From: Rutpela maculata
Lineage: Eukaryota; Arthropoda; Insecta; Coleoptera; Cerambycidae
Direction: 5' to 3'
NCBI GenBank assembly: GCA_936432065.2
Contig: OW386289.2
Span: 167,709,348-167,773,347, forward strand
DNA length: 64,000 bases
This document shows positions 21,529-34,206 of this stretch, piece by piece. The notes beneath the pieces were generated by a model, which made no database searches, was not told where the DNA came from, and was given only the letters and a program-made list of their open reading frames with translations. Positions within the stretch are counted from its first letter, which is position 1. Each line of letters opens with the position of its first letter. Made by a program: the position numbers and the translations under genes.

Positions 21529-22301
21529 AGTGCAGGCAACTCCAGTTTTGAATTTGAACCATCTGGGGACAGCTATTTCTTTATCGAAATGGATAGCTGT
21601 ATTTATGTAGAATGAGGATATGAAAGTCCCGAAAAATACCAATGTGAGCTAAAGCCACTATTAGAAAAAATGTCCACCAGAACCGTTTCTTTTAGAAGGA
21701 CATATCTCAGTAACCATTTCCCGATAGAAGATGCCCTGATGTGAGGTCTCTAGAAAATTTGAAAGTCTCTAGAAAGTTTTGAACGTTCTGGAAATTTTGC
21801 ATATAAAAGAAGGCGAGACGACGAAACGTATTAAGTAAAGAGAATGAGCTGGCTATAACTTTAGCGGTAATCGAAAATCCGACGGCAAGTGTTCGGGAGT
21901 TAAGTAAGGATTTAGAGGCCAGTGAATATAGTGTTTTCCTATGTCTTCGTAGAAATAAGTTTCAGCCCTATCAAGTACAGCTGCATCAAGAGCTTTTGGA
22001 TGTAGATTTAACGTAGATTAAATTTTTGCCAGTGGGCTCAAAACCAAATTGGAGAAAATGAAGAATTTTTCAAATTTGTGTTGTTCACGGATGAATCAAC
22101 GTTTCATCGCAACGGATTTGTGAATAGGCACAATTTTCATTATTATGACAGAGAAAACCCTCATGTTGCACAGAAAAATCAGAACCAGAGTTTAAACGTA
22201 ATTAATTGTACATCATTATGTTATTGACCCTCACTATTTTGAGGGAAATGTGAATGGAGCAGTCTTCTTAGATTTTACGCAAAATACGTTTCCGCAAATA
22301 A

Positions 22302-23814
22302 CACAGCCCCACAAAAAAAAAAAAGTTCAGACCAGCGAACCAGACCCATGTATCCCTATGTATTTTCGGTCGCTGAATCCGAATCCGAGGCCAAAAAAAT
22401 TCGTACACCCCCAAAATCTTGAGCTAGAGCCAAAAAACACCCCTGGACTGGGGTAAAAAGAATATTAAGCTACGAGAATAGTTGTTACATCCTAATCTAT
22501 CGAATTATACAAATTAAGGTTAAACAGCAGCGTACATACAACAGGTATGAAACACACCCCCAGGGAGGGGTGAGAAATCGATCGAAAACATCAATGAGTA
22601 CTGAAAAAGCTCGAAATGTCTAAATTTTGTTAAAGTGATAACAAACTTCATCAGGTCCAACGTACTCTTCATAAACTGCCCCTATAGGGTTGAGAACAAC
22701 CACCTTCAAGTTTAAAGGACACGAGAAAAACAAGAAAAAACGTAAAATCCAACAGGATTTCTATTTTCATGAATGCTATGATTGGCTGAAATTGCGTAGT
22801 ACTCTAAAATAGAACTAGAAACTTACATATCATTAACGCCCTACAGTGTCAACCCTCAGAGGGTGTGGAAACTACCCCCTAAACTAAAAAGTTACAGTAT
22901 AAAAATGTAGTGCAAAAATTCGAAACACCTTCGTTGTGTGGAAGTGAGAAGAAACTAGACTATGTTCGACGCTATGCTTGAAAACCAACCACACGGGGTT
23001 GCGAGATACCATCCCTATATCTGTAGGATGCTGAAACAGAGAGAAACTAACCGGATTTACATTTTTATGCTATGATTAGCAAAAATCGTGATGCACACTT
23101 CCAGTGTCCTACGGATCTCGCCCCCATGGGGGTGGTTTTCAAGCACAGCGCCGAACATAGTCTAGTTTCTTCTCACTTCCACACAACGTAGGTGTTTCGA
23201 ATTTTTATAGAAGTCACTGTAACTTTTTATAGATAAATCTTACATAGGGGGTAGTTTTCACACCATCTGAGGGTTGACACTGTAGGGCGTTGATGGTACG
23301 TAAGTTTCTAGTTCTATTTTAGAGTACTACGCAAAATAGAAATCCTGTCGGATTTTACATTTTCTCTTGTTTTGTGTCCTTTAAACTTAAGGGTGGTTGT
23401 TCTCAACCCTATACGGGCAGTTTATGAAGATTACGTCGGATCTGATGCACTTTAACAAAACTTAGACCTTTCGAGCTTTTTCAACAGTCACTGCTGTTTT
23501 GGATCGATTTTTTTATAAATGGGGGCTAGTTTTCACCCCTCACTGGGGGTGTGTTTCATATCTATTGTATGTACGCTGCTGTTTAACCTTAATTTGTATA
23601 ATTCGATAGATTAGGATGTAACAACTATTCTCGTAGCTTAATATTATTTTTACCCCACCCCAGTCCAGGGGTGTTTTTTGGTTCTAGCTCAAGATTTTGG
23701 GGGTGCACAAATTTTTTTGACCCCGGATTCGGATTCAGCGACCGAAAATACATAGGGATACATGGGTCTGGTTCGCTGGTCTGAACTTTTTTTTTTTTTT
23801 TTTGTGGGGCTGTG
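22302..23814. mobile_element. 1.5-kb foldback element with TAA duplication
   Basis: Almost the whole element is a palindrome centred near 23,060. Ends CACAGCCCCACAAAA and TTTTGTGGGGCTGTG. TAA stands on both sides (22299-22301 and 23815-23817), and removing the element restores the E1 transposase reading (CAAATAATCGAG, as in E2). A 3-bp TAA/TTA target is typical of PIF/Harbinger. No coding capacity: the mirrored open frames in the two arms are palindrome artefacts. Confidence 0.88.
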
Positions 23815-23946
23815 TAATCGAGCATATTCCTGATTACATTACAAATAATATGTGATTACAACTTGATGGTGCACCACCACATTTTAGTAGAAATGTTCGT
23901 CATTCCATTAGTAACCAGTTTCCTGAAAGGTGGATAGGAAGAGGAG

Positions 23947-24008
23947 GTCCAATATTTTAATAAACTGTTAAATAATATCTAATTTATTATTTTATTAAAT
24001 TATATTAG
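23947..24008 (+). other. Apparent 62-bp intron in the transposase
   Basis: Begins GTCCAATATTT and ends TTATATTAG. Joining 23946 to 24009 gives GGA-GGT-CCC-ATT-GCA-TGG, i.e. GGPIAWPP, exactly the conserved transposase sequence. The interval is very AT-rich (ATCTAATTTATTATTTTATT), as insect introns are. An accidental insertion flanked by GGTCCAAT/GGTCCCAT is the alternative. Confidence 0.6.
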
Positions 24009-24308
24009 GTCCCATTGCATGGCCGCCTAAGTCACCCGATCTGACTTCAATGGGTTTTTTCCTTTGGGGATTTGTGAAATCAGATGTTTATAAAGTAGAA
24101 CCGACGACTCGCGAAGATATGATGGAAAGATTCGTCAGTGTTTCAATTGCATAAATGTTGATATGTTACACTGTGTGAGACGTTCATTTATCAAGAGACT
24201 TCAGTGTTACCTGAATCAAAATGGTGGACATTTTGAGTAATTGTTAGGCTAATTTCAATTTCGTAAAAAAAATTATTGCTTTACTCATCCATTTAAAAAC
24301 CTTCAGGC

Positions 24309-24514
24309 TACCACAAAATCCTGTATATAGACAGATGAATTTACTTTGCTGCATACAATGTTGCATACATTCGCGGCCTTTCGTTTCTGTTTAGTGAAAC
24401 GAGAGTCCAGTGACATCTGACATTAAGTAGCTAAATTAAAAATATTGAAAGAATATATGCAGCACTATATGCAGCAAAGCAAATTCATCTATCTATATAC
24501 AAGATTTTGTAGTA
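24309..24514. mobile_element. 0.2-kb MITE inside E1
   Basis: Inverted ends TACCACAAAATC (left) and TACTACAAAATC (right, complement), continuing through TGTATATAGA and GCTTTGCTGCAT-type matches for about 45 bp. No coding capacity. Confidence 0.75.
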
Positions 24515-25368
24515 CTTTAAAGGTCGCGCCATCTACTAAATTAAATAGAAAGCATGCACTTATAAAGCCATTATTTTCATAGGAAAGTGCCGTACGTCGG
24601 ACCACCTATTTAATACACCATGGGTGTAATACAGGAGACTTAACTGGCGTTAAGGAAATACAGGCTGTTCTATTTAAAAAAATTATACTTTCTTGTGCAA
24701 CTCGTTTTTGTGACACCTTGTATAATTGAAAATAATTTTAAGTTGTATTAGAGACGAAACACTGAAAGTTTTGTTAAGAAAGTTTTTTTATAAAGTTAGC
24801 CGTTTTGCACAATCTTCCGAGAGAACACTAACTGGACACCCTTTATACCTTAATGTACATTATTAAAAATGATTACAATTTTATATACAAATAACTATTA
24901 CTCCGTTAATATTTCAGTTAGTAACATCGGTCAAACGAATGAAAGCTAATTGTGTGCTCTAGAACTTTTATTAAAATTATTTTTTCAAAAATTGACTAGA
25001 AATTTCAGTACAAACGTCTCGAGTTTACAAAAGTTTAAATTTCCGTAATATTTAAATTATTTTTTAATTTCCTAAGTTTATCGTTTAATTTATCGTAAAA
25101 TGTGTAATCATACTTTCTGTAACATGTGAAGTGAGGAATGGAACAAAAAAAATCTAAAATCTGAGCAACGGTTACTGAGATATATGATTTTTAAGAAAAT
25201 GTCTCTGGCGGCCATTTTTTCTAAATGGCGGCTTTGGCTCACGTCGGGATTTTTTGGGACTTTAAGTGCTTATCCTACATTGATAGAGCTATCCATTGCG
25301 ATAAACAAATAACTGTCCCCAAATAGTTCACGCCAAACCCATTTTACACTGAGATTTGCCTGGTCGAT

Positions 25369-27374
25369 AATATCTAAATTACCTTCTAAGAGTTGTAACA
25401 AATCATCCTGAGAGTGGAAGAAACTATCAAACGTTGTAGAAGAAAAGACTAGCGCCCTATTATGAAAAATTTTGTCCTGTCCTTCAAACGTTAGGTGGTA
25501 AAAATCGACCACGACCATCTTATGTGTTGCCCCATATTCCTGGGACACTCTATATTATCTTCAAAACATGATAAATAAAACTTTTTATCGCTTGCTTCTC
25601 ATCTTCTCACAAACAAAACAATGCAACAAAAATTCAGTAACAGTACACAAAAATATCAATCATTTGTAATATTAATCATTTTACTATATATAATATTTTT
25701 TGTGGAGCCCGTTAATAGCTTCCATGAAGCAAAATTGTAAAACCGTTTAATTCTACATATCAGTTTTCTATATTTATTTTTCTCAGCCTCTGATGCAAAA
25801 GATAAATGACCAAAATTAGACTGGATGCGCCGGTGCATGCAAATGCATCCGTAATTCCACGCGACGCCTCTCGAACCGCATAAATGTTTTCGAAGGTAAC
25901 TTTTTTGTTTTATTTTTTTTATGAGATTGAATGTGTTCGATCGGAGCTCCATTATGTAGAATGAAGTCTTTTATAGTTCAGATTGATGCGTTTGGTACAA
26001 AGTGAGGCTTTTTAACACAAACAAAATTTCTCAACGCCATAAAATAAAATACGTTCATTGATCACGCACGCGGATTTTGAGAAGTAATCAATCAAAGGGC
26101 GGCTTTTCTTTCACTCCACGATGCAAAACAATTGCAGAGAAATGAGAATATCGAGCGGGAAAACAATAATATTTTCCAAGTTTTAATGAAAGTCGTAGAT
26201 CCGTGCTGAGGCACGAGGTCGACTTAATAAAGAAGAACTGAGGACAATATCAGTGGTTCAACGTTGCGGTTTATAAGATTGTTATTATGGAAAATAAATA
26301 TAAAAATGAATTGTCGGAACAAAAAAAGGTGGGTACGGTGTTGCAGACATGAAAAAGAATACATTTAACTGAAATAATGGCTGCTGTCGGGCGCTGTCGG
26401 AACCGGATAGCTATTCATTTATTCAGTACAATAAGTATAATAATAACGGTCAACATTTGATGATATAAATCTAAAGGATCTAGCAGGATAAGATAGGGTC
26501 ATTGGCACCAGAGAGGTATTTTCAAAACAACTTGTGTTATGACATCGCACATCGGTGAGTAATAAAGTTACCATTGACACAAATTCAGCCTCTGATCTCC
26601 CTGCGTTCTTGAGATAATTGACCATATATAGGCTAGAGTGGGTATTATTTAAAATTATTTTATTCAAAAACTATTGCAGCTAAACTAATAAAACGAAAAC
26701 TCTTTGGGTGTAACACTTCTTAAAAAAATAAAAATTCGTTATGTCCGCCCTGGAGTACTTACTACTTTACATCTCTCTTTAATTAATATAAACTTGCTCA
26801 TAAATGTATAAACACGTAGTTATGTGTTTGTAATTCAAATAAATAAAAATACTTAAATACTCTGAATTATAGTTATTATTTACGTTAATATTTTACAAAA
26901 GTCCCATTATGACATCGAGGATCTCGAATTGAGAATAAGAAGAGCATTTAATAGCATCACTCCACAAATGTTAAGGAATGTAAATGGTAACACAATTTTG
27001 CGAGTAAGAAAATGTATTGGTTGTGATGGGGTTCATTTTGAACAATATTTGTAAAATTCAAATGCCGTTCACCATTTCTAGGAATTTAACACTTATTATT
27101 ATGTGATTTGCACTACTTGCATAACTGAAAAAAAATCATGTCTAATAATGAATTGTGAATAACTACCTTTTAGTGAATAATAGCCTTTTAGTTCTCTCTT
27201 TTGTTTCTTAATGGGTATAAGTACTAGTGCAAACTATAAGGATTAGTCCATTTAAATTAGGAAAAAAAACGCCGTTTTAGATAAAAATTTTGAACAGCAG
27301 TTTATCTGCATAGGAAGCAAGTATTCAACTTTTAGAACAAGGTTTTCTTTATGCGCAGAAAAAAAGACATGGAA
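25369..27374. other. No recognised gene
   Basis: AT-rich. Short open frames here show no recognisable motif. CCTGGGACACTCTATATT (about 25540) resembles a MITE end. Confidence 0.4.
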
Positions 27375-27735
27375 TATATACATATATACGTTTTTTCGTA
27401 TACTTTTTCATTTGGACGTATATATCTCGAAAAGTACGCGTTTTTAAGACTGAACGAGCATAGGTAAACGTGTACAGAATACGATTTTCTACAGAAAAGG
27501 TTGTACACGCTTTTCCATTATTCCATTGGTTTCTCCGGAAAAGCGACTTGAAAAATATATATGTTTTTTCGTGTTTATTTTTAAATTTTGAATGCAAATA
27601 TCTCGAAAAGTACGCGATTTTAGTGCTAAATGAACATAAGTAAACTTGTTCAGAATGAGATTTCCTACAAAGAGGGGCCTATACATTTTCCCATCCATTG
27701 GTTTTTCCGGAAAAGCTTCTCGAAGAATATATACA
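27375..27735. repeat. Two imperfect tandem copies of about 175 bp
   Basis: Shared strings include TATATCTCGAAAAGTACGCG (about 27421) against AATATCTCGAAAAGTACGCG (about 27598), CCATTGGTTTCTCCGGAAAAGC (about 27522) against CCATTGGTTTTTCCGGAAAAGC (about 27695), and GAATATATA at the joins. Mirrored short open frames inside are by-products. Confidence 0.7.
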
Positions 27736-28461
27736 GGGAGTTATTAAAAAGTATGTCAATCACTTAACCACAAATTCAGCACCTTGAGAAAAGCTGATTG
27801 AACCTAATTCACCTCTATCCAAAATCGCACTCTATGAAGATACAGCCCTCTAAAGTTGGAAATAAAAAACGTATTCTTTAAATATTGTACAAATGGCTAC
27901 AGATATTTTTTTCAATACTGGTGTGCTGTAACATATGTCAGAGGGTAACAGTTTAAAGTAACAATATTTTAAAATAAAGTTTTAGAAATGGCTGATTTAG
28001 GGTTAAACAACCCTTCCCCCCTCCCCCCTTTTTAAGTGGTACGCCTATGACTTTTTTGGTATATTGGAAATCGGAAGTGAAAAAAATCACTTGAATGTCA
28101 AAAAGTACCACTTACGTATATAGGATATCCCAAATTTTAATGAATTATCTTCAAAAGTAAAGGAGAAAAGGCGGGTGTACCATGATACTATTACACCCGG
28201 TATATGAGTTGATAATAAACGTGAGCTATTGCAATAATGCAGAACAACTAGCCGCGTATGTTTATCGAGCTTCTCTCTGCTGCTGTGAGACAGAAATATA
28301 AAATACACACTAACAAGACAGATAAATAATGTATCTTTTAGTCAAGTTCAGCGATTCTCAAACAGTTGAATTGTCCGAATTTTGTATTTCTTCATGATTT
28401 TATCAAAAAATTATAATTTTGTTTGGGCATTTATTGTGCTATATTTATTATGTGCTATATA
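27736..28461. other. Non-coding stretch
   Basis: Follows an ACAGGGAGTTATT string (about 27724). No gene or pairing end could be supported. Confidence 0.35.
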
Positions 28462-30133
28462 CAGTGTGTTTCACTTGTCATGAAGACACCCCTGCATCTT
28501 TTTTATTTGTGGCCAAATTCATTTCAAATTTTTATCAGCCATACAACTCCATAAGACGACTTTATTCAATACACAAATGCCGCCTAGATCTAAAATGCTG
28601 GCCTACTGCGATAAAAAGAAAATAGCAATTTTCGAGAAATCATAGTAGGCTTAGAGATAGACAAAAATTTTGTTAATAAATGTTGTTCGGAATCACTTGA
28701 TATGCCGCCCTGTAAAATTTTGTGAAAATCGGAATATTTAAAAAAAAAAAATTTTTGTTTCACTTCTCGTGAAGACACCCCTGTATCTTTTTTATTTGTG
28801 ACCGAATTCATTTCAAATTTTGATCAGCCGTACAATTCCATAAGACGACTTTATTCAACACATAAATGCCGCCTAGATCTAAAACGCCGGCCTACTGCGA
28901 TAAAAAGAATATCGCTATTTTCGAAAAATCATAGTAGGCTTAGAGATAGACAAAAATTTTGTTAATAAAAGTTGTTCGGAATCACTTGATATGCCCCTCT
29001 GTAAAATGTTGTGAAAATCGGAATATTTTCAAAAAAAAATTGTTGTTTCACTTCTCGTGAATTCATTTCAAATTTTCATCAGCCATACAACTCCATAAGA
29101 CGACTTTTATCTAACACCTAAAGAGAACTTTTTCCAACAAATGAAAGTTGTGAACAAAAATCGGCATTTAATAATATGCTAAAAGGGACAATTTTTATTA
29201 TTACGCTATTACACATCAACTTAAATGTAATATTGTTTTCTTTTTTTTAATGGTTTTATAATACTTGGAAATCTGTAGGTAAGTATGTATTATGTATGAA
29301 TCAATCAAGTTTACCCACCTCCCGTTATCTAATCGAGCTGAAATTTTGCATAGACGTGTAATTAAATAATAAATAATTTCAATAATAATTGTGTATGACT
29401 CATTTGCTGCAAAAAGTTCTCTTTATGTGTTAGATAAAATCGTCTCATGGAGTTCTATAACTGATGAAAATTTGAATTTGAAAAATGAATTCGGCTACAA
29501 ATAAAAAAGATAAAAGGGTGTCTTCACGAGAAGTCAAAGAAAAAATGTTTTTTTTTTTAATATTCCGATTTTCACAAAATTTTACAGGGGGGCATATCTA
29601 GTGATTCTGAACAACTTTCAGTAATAAAATTTTCTCTCTAAGCCCACTATGATTTCTCGAAAATAGCGATTTTCTTTTTATCGCAGTAGGCCGGCGTTTT
29701 AGATCTAAGTGGATTTATGTGTTGAGTAAAGTGATCTTATGGAGTTGTATAAAAATTTGAAATGATGGCTGATAAAAATTTGAAATGAATTCGGTCACAA
29801 ATAAAAAAGATACAGGGGTGTCTTCACGAGAAGTGAAAGAAACATTTTTTTTTTTGAATATTCCGATTTTCACAAAATTTTACAGAGGGACATATCAAGT
29901 GATTCCGAACAACTTTTATTAACAAAATTTTTGTCTATCTCTAAGCCTACTATGATTTCTCGAAAATTGCTATTTTCTTTTTATCGCAGTAGGCCGGCGT
30001 TTTAGATCCAGGCGGCATTTATGTGTTGAATAAAGTCGTCTTATGGAGTTGTATGGCTGATAAAAATTTGAAATGAATTTGGTCACAAATAAAAAAGATA
30101 CAGGGGTGTCTTCATGAGAAGTGAAACACACTG
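28462..30133. mobile_element. Palindromic MITE with tandem-repeat arms
   Basis: Ends CAGTGTGTTTCACTT and AAGTGAAACACACTG lie between TA dinucleotides (28460-28461, 30134-30135). Each arm is a row of about 290-bp units starting TTTCACTTCTCGTGAAGACA: units begin near 28468, 28757 and 29045 (the third is shortened), and inverted units mirror them from about 29410 to 30133. The centre (about 29130-29400) is unique. No transposase; the TA target and CAGTG tip suggest mobilisation by a Tc1/mariner enzyme. Confidence 0.85.
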
Positions 30134-31419
30134 TATATATATTATGTTATCGTAGAAAGTACATACACATTTAGTTTACAGAGTTGTTTTTAAGGTAGCC
30201 AACATGAGCATCTTAGTTTGTTTGGGAACTTCTGCTTTTCTAGTTCGTTGGCAATCTTAGTTCAGACAACGAAGCGGCCTTTATACCGCTTAAGTTATAT
30301 TTAAGAGTACTATATTAGTCATTACTTTTGCCACACAATTGGATTATTTTTCAATCTGTTGAGCAATTACTGTTGTTATTAAAAGTACCTAGTTTCCAAG
30401 TGAAAAAGTTTTGGTCTATTTTTTCGGTAGTTACCATTTTCACTGGACTATAAGGCATTGCTCCTATATTTTCTGCTATTGCTACTAGCCTTGCTCCTAT
30501 ATTTTCTGCTATTGCTACAAGCCTTGCTTCTTATTAAAAAATTTTGGAAAGCCCCTTAATGAACATTGAATATGCTATATATCGACGTTGCTAGAATATT
30601 TTTTATAACAAAAATTCTAATATGAATTTCTGCAATTATTAGTTAACTTTGCTTCGAACTAAATTCTACAGTTCTACGCCATTAACTCACTTATTTTCTG
30701 CGCTCTTAAACATATCCTTATAGTTCCCTTATAATAAAAATCGCAGTTCAAATTAAGCATGCCATTAATAATTCTCCCAGCGCGTGTGGCACTAAATTCT
30801 GGCACATAAACTCGTATTATTTTATCTATAAACGCCGACTTTTGCCAACTTTACTAATTATCTATATACGATACAAAACAGGCGTATCATTCATTAAAAG
30901 TTCCCCTAAGATTAAGCGAGATTACCCGTCTAACACCTACTTATTCGAGTTCTAGTTTTCGAAACGTTCTGCGTAATCCCACACATATAGCGAAAACTTT
31001 AACCCAACTTTTCCCCTCCGAGCTATATATCAAAATATTGGCCTTGTATGATCCAGATGTTAAATTTTGTGCAGCGGCAGCAATACAATTTCTACTAAAT
31101 TTTATTTTATTTCCCTGTATGATATCTAATAACGTTTTCCCCTTTACAGTTTTTGCATGTGTTACCTCTCTGCAAGGAGAATTCGGAATTTTAAGAAAGA
31201 TTACATAAAATGTTTTATGGAAGCTCGAGGAACTATTTGAAATATATTAAACTTGCAGGGTAATGTGGACGGGATGGAATATATCTTCGGATTAACATTT
31301 TATACACTTTGGCTTGGTGATGGCTATTGGATATGAGTAATACATTGCAAAGTGTAAACAATTAAGGATCTAATTTGAATAATATATTACTAACATCATT
31401 TTACAGTATCATATATACA
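30134..31419. other. No recognised gene
   Basis: A direct repeat of CTCCTATATTTTCTGCTATTGCTA-type sequence (two copies about 33 bp apart near 30460-30520) is the only structure noticed. Confidence 0.4.
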
Positions 31420-32370
31420 CTCATATTAACGAAATCAATGGATGTCATGAAGGGAATCTCTCAAGGGTAGATATTGGGACTCATTTTATTTGTGTTCTTC
31501 TATAGATGATTTATCTAATATTTCTAAATTTTGTAAATTACCATATTTATACGGTGACAACCAAATGTACCTATCATATAGTCCAGATCATGATCTAAAT
31601 ATACATGATCTGCCCATACATTAGACATTTTGGCGCAGCTTTCTCTTATGTTACACCTATTTCATTGTATTTCGAGTTGCAGACACTAAAGAGCAGGGGC
31701 GGATTAGTGAGATGTCTGTGATGTGTCAGACATGTCCCGGTTAAGTTACCTTTCTCTGACGTCACGCTATTTGTGGGGTTCCAGGGAATGAGATTATAAT
31801 GGATTTTAGATCATGGACCAGATAGTGTTTATATGATAATGGAAAAAATTAATCGTGATTTTCGTTCTGTGCATAATTTCTCCATGGAATATGGCTTACA
31901 ACAAAATGCAAGTTATTCCAAATTTAAACGATTACAGTTTTCCTACCAACCTTGTTTTTCGGCAATTAAAAAGTAACAATTACTAAAAATAAAAAGAATC
32001 TTGGAGTCTGGTTTGATAATCTTCTGACAATTAGCGACCATGTACCAAGAGTTATACAGAAATCATACGACAAGCTAAAAATTCTCCGTTATTTTAAAAA
32101 CTAGTCGCTTATTCTCTCTATTGTAGAGTATGACGATATTGTCGACAGTTTGTGAATTACAGTTGCTAGATCGTACAGATTGCAAGTACTTCAGAAACCT
32201 TGTATGTGCTTTTTTGCTAATATTGCAGAAATAGAGTGACATAAATTTTAAAGATGTAAATTGGCGAAGATGTTGTATTTAGTGTTCCAAACAACAAGCT
32301 AAACCTCCTAAGGTCTCCTATGCTGATTTCATGGTGTTTCCTGCTCAAGAAATACATAAGTGATGATATA
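31420..32370 (+). pseudogene. Heavily decayed LINE reverse transcriptase
   Basis: Pieces in order: MKGISQG (motif B, then a stop), DDLSNISKFCKLPYLYGDN (about 31505-31565; YGDN at the catalytic YADD position), QMYLSYSPDHDL, then after a gap at about 31620-31810 NFSMEYGLQQNASYSKFK, KNLGVWFDNLLTISDHVP and VIQKSYDKLKILRYFKN (the usual RT tail), and LQVLQKPCMCFF. Many stops and frameshifts. Jockey/CR1-type. Poly-T at 32371-32385 may mark a later insertion. Confidence 0.72.
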
Positions 32371-33580
32371 TTTTTTTTTTTTTTATTTTAAATGCCTTAT
32401 TTATATTAACGTCCTGGCGAATATCATATCGGGTTTGGATAAAAACACGCACATCACACATAACACACAACCCACAAATCCAAAACCAAAGCTGTTTGGA
32501 AAAGAGTTACACAGCGAGCCATAGCGAGCTCAATTATCTTCCATACTTGCATGTTAAACCCTATAACGGTCGAATATCGTACATTGTTTTATGTTATTCT
32601 AAAGCTCTTTTCACCCAAAAGAGAGAAGATAAACTAATAAAATTAATTCTTATGACGATTATTAGTATAGGCGAAAATCTAGTTGCATTTTTGGAAATCA
32701 ACTGTGTTTTCCTAGCTACGGGTAACAAGCCTTATTAATGTCAGTGAGGTATTAAAACCGTTTTTGCCTTTAAAAATCGATATTCTGTGTAAAATCTTAG
32801 AAGAAGCTGAGGAAGCCAGTTGGCCTTTAATTCCAAAGAAATCTAGCCAGCCCTATGAAAAAGAACTTTTAACGAATGGCGTGTAAGGAAAGGAGTACGC
32901 GATATAACCTTGAATGAGACTATTGCCTTACATTTCGGGTTTAGCTAGAACTTTTTAAGTTTGTGGACAAAGTTTTCAATGTTTAAGAAAGTTTTGATTG
33001 TTAATGGGAATGATGTTAGATTAAGATTGTACTTATATTTAATGTTTTTATCATTGTACCGTTATTGTCAGAATTGTTATGGTAGTAGTGTTATCTACTT
33101 TATTGTCTCTTGTAGGTCATAACCTTTATGAAAGCACAGAATACTGGGTGTACACCATAAAAGTCCAAAGTTTTGACAGTTGAGGAGTGTCGAAAATTTA
33201 ATTTGGAACCTTCTGATAATCTCTTACTCTGCAAGGATTTTTGGATTGTATGGTGCTTGTCACCGCGATGAATTACTAAAATAAACTATTGATGATATAG
33301 ATGATCACGAATAGTACGTATTAGAGTTAAAGATACTAAAACGTAAATTTAAAAGATATTAAAACATATACTTCTAGGTCATTTATAATTTCTGATTGTA
33401 GTTTGCCAACTACGTCCTTGTAACGTAGAAAACAGACGTTTTTTTCTTGGATATAGAAATAAAAATTGCGTCTCGCAATCAGTCGGTATGCATACTATTA
33501 GCGGTGTACTAAGAATAGTAGCCGAGTTTCTTGGTCTACTAAATTCTGACAATTACACTGGGCACTGCTTTAGATGAAGT
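32371..33580. other. No recognised gene
   Basis: Begins with a T-run and a CACACATAACACACAAC simple repeat. Short open frames carry no known motif. Confidence 0.35.
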
Positions 33581-33841
33581 GGTGCAAATATGGTTGTAGA
33601 GTCTAGTAAAAATTTATTATCAGCCAAGCAAATTGGCAGATGGAAATCTTCAAAAACACCAGAGGGCTATATTGAAGAATTAATAACTGGTAAAATGGAA
33701 GTTTCAAAAATGATTCTTAGTGAAAAATCAGACAGTGATATCCATTCAACGTCACACATGCATAATATAGACAGAAACGGACTGGTGTCTGCATCATCTT
33801 CAAATTCTGTTTCAAAAAAGCTTCGACAGCAGCCGGTATAG
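33581..33841 (+). other. Open frame of unknown nature
   Basis: An 83-codon open frame (33590-33841) rich in S and K: MVVESSKNLLSAKQIGRW, YIEELITGKMEVSKMIL, SKKLRQQPV. The composition looks more protein-like than most short frames here, but no family is recognised and there are no flanking exons or transposon ends. It may be a TE protein remnant or chance. Confidence 0.2.
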
Positions 33842-34206
33842 TGATAAGACAAAATTCTAATCGTGCAATCAAGGTGTATTTACCTGACTATTTCATTCCT
33901 ATAAATTTCGTCCAATTAAAATCGGTTATTTTAATCAAAAAATAGTTTCGGATCGACAAAATTTAACATTTAAAATTTTGCCAGGGTTGTTTAACCAATA
34001 AAAAGCCAGAATGAAGCAACCAACCTGTTTTTCAGCGGCAAATTTTCCTTTGTTTTTTGAAAACATAGTAACCGATTCAACAACTCGGCGTCATTACAAA
34101 AATTTTTGCAAACGTCAGTACGTCAGTTGTAAAAATATGCGAGAAGTGGTACGGACATGCCGAAGATTATTAATAGTTCAGTGTGTAGTTCACTACGATA
34201 GCCGCC

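Larger units (their letters stand above)
21730..24240 (+). pseudogene. IS630/mariner-type DDE transposase, E1 copy
   Basis: A cut-and-paste transposase of the common insect type with an N-terminal HTH and a DDE domain. Visible: ELAITLAVIENPTASVRELS (from about 21846), VLFTDESTFHRNGFVNR (about 22079; first catalytic D), then a 1.5-kb insertion at 22302, resuming IEHIPDYITNNM, LQLDGAPPHFSRNVR (second D intact), RWIGRGG, an apparent intron, PIAWPPKSPDLTSMGFFLWG and EPTTREDMMERF. In the last motif the usual D before FFLWG is G, so the third catalytic acid is lost. A TGA stands where W is expected after ITNNM, and is shared with E2. Further stops follow near 24153. Inactive. Confidence 0.8.
21529..25368 (+). 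mobile_element. Composite mariner-type element E1
   Basis: Outer ends TGCAGGCAACTCCAGTTTTG (about 21531) and the complement of CCAGGCAAATCTCAG (about 25350-25366) match, in opposite orientation, those of E2 at 38.6-41.7 kb. Both ends continue with GAACYATYTGGGGACAG. The right arm (about 24630-25368) is nearly the same as the E2 left arm, but the left arm is much shorter than in E2. It contains a transposase pseudogene, a 1.5-kb foldback element and a 0.2-kb MITE. Confidence 0.7.

Noticed and set aside
22250..22456. Open frame joining transposase to a basic, proline-rich tail
   Set aside because: It reads from the transposase straight into the foldback arm; the tail is mirrored at 23625-23825 on the other strand, as expected of a palindrome and not of a gene.
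25270..25548. 92-codon minus-strand frame at the E1 right end
   Set aside because: It lies within the inverted end of E1, and the E2 end carries the same sequence without an open frame of that length.
27349..27698. Two overlapping minus-strand genes of about 70-80 codons
   Set aside because: Their similarity comes from the underlying 175-bp tandem duplication; no protein motif.
28462..30133. CRISPR array
   Set aside because: The units are about 290 bp, adjoining and mirrored, without short repeats alternating with unique spacers.
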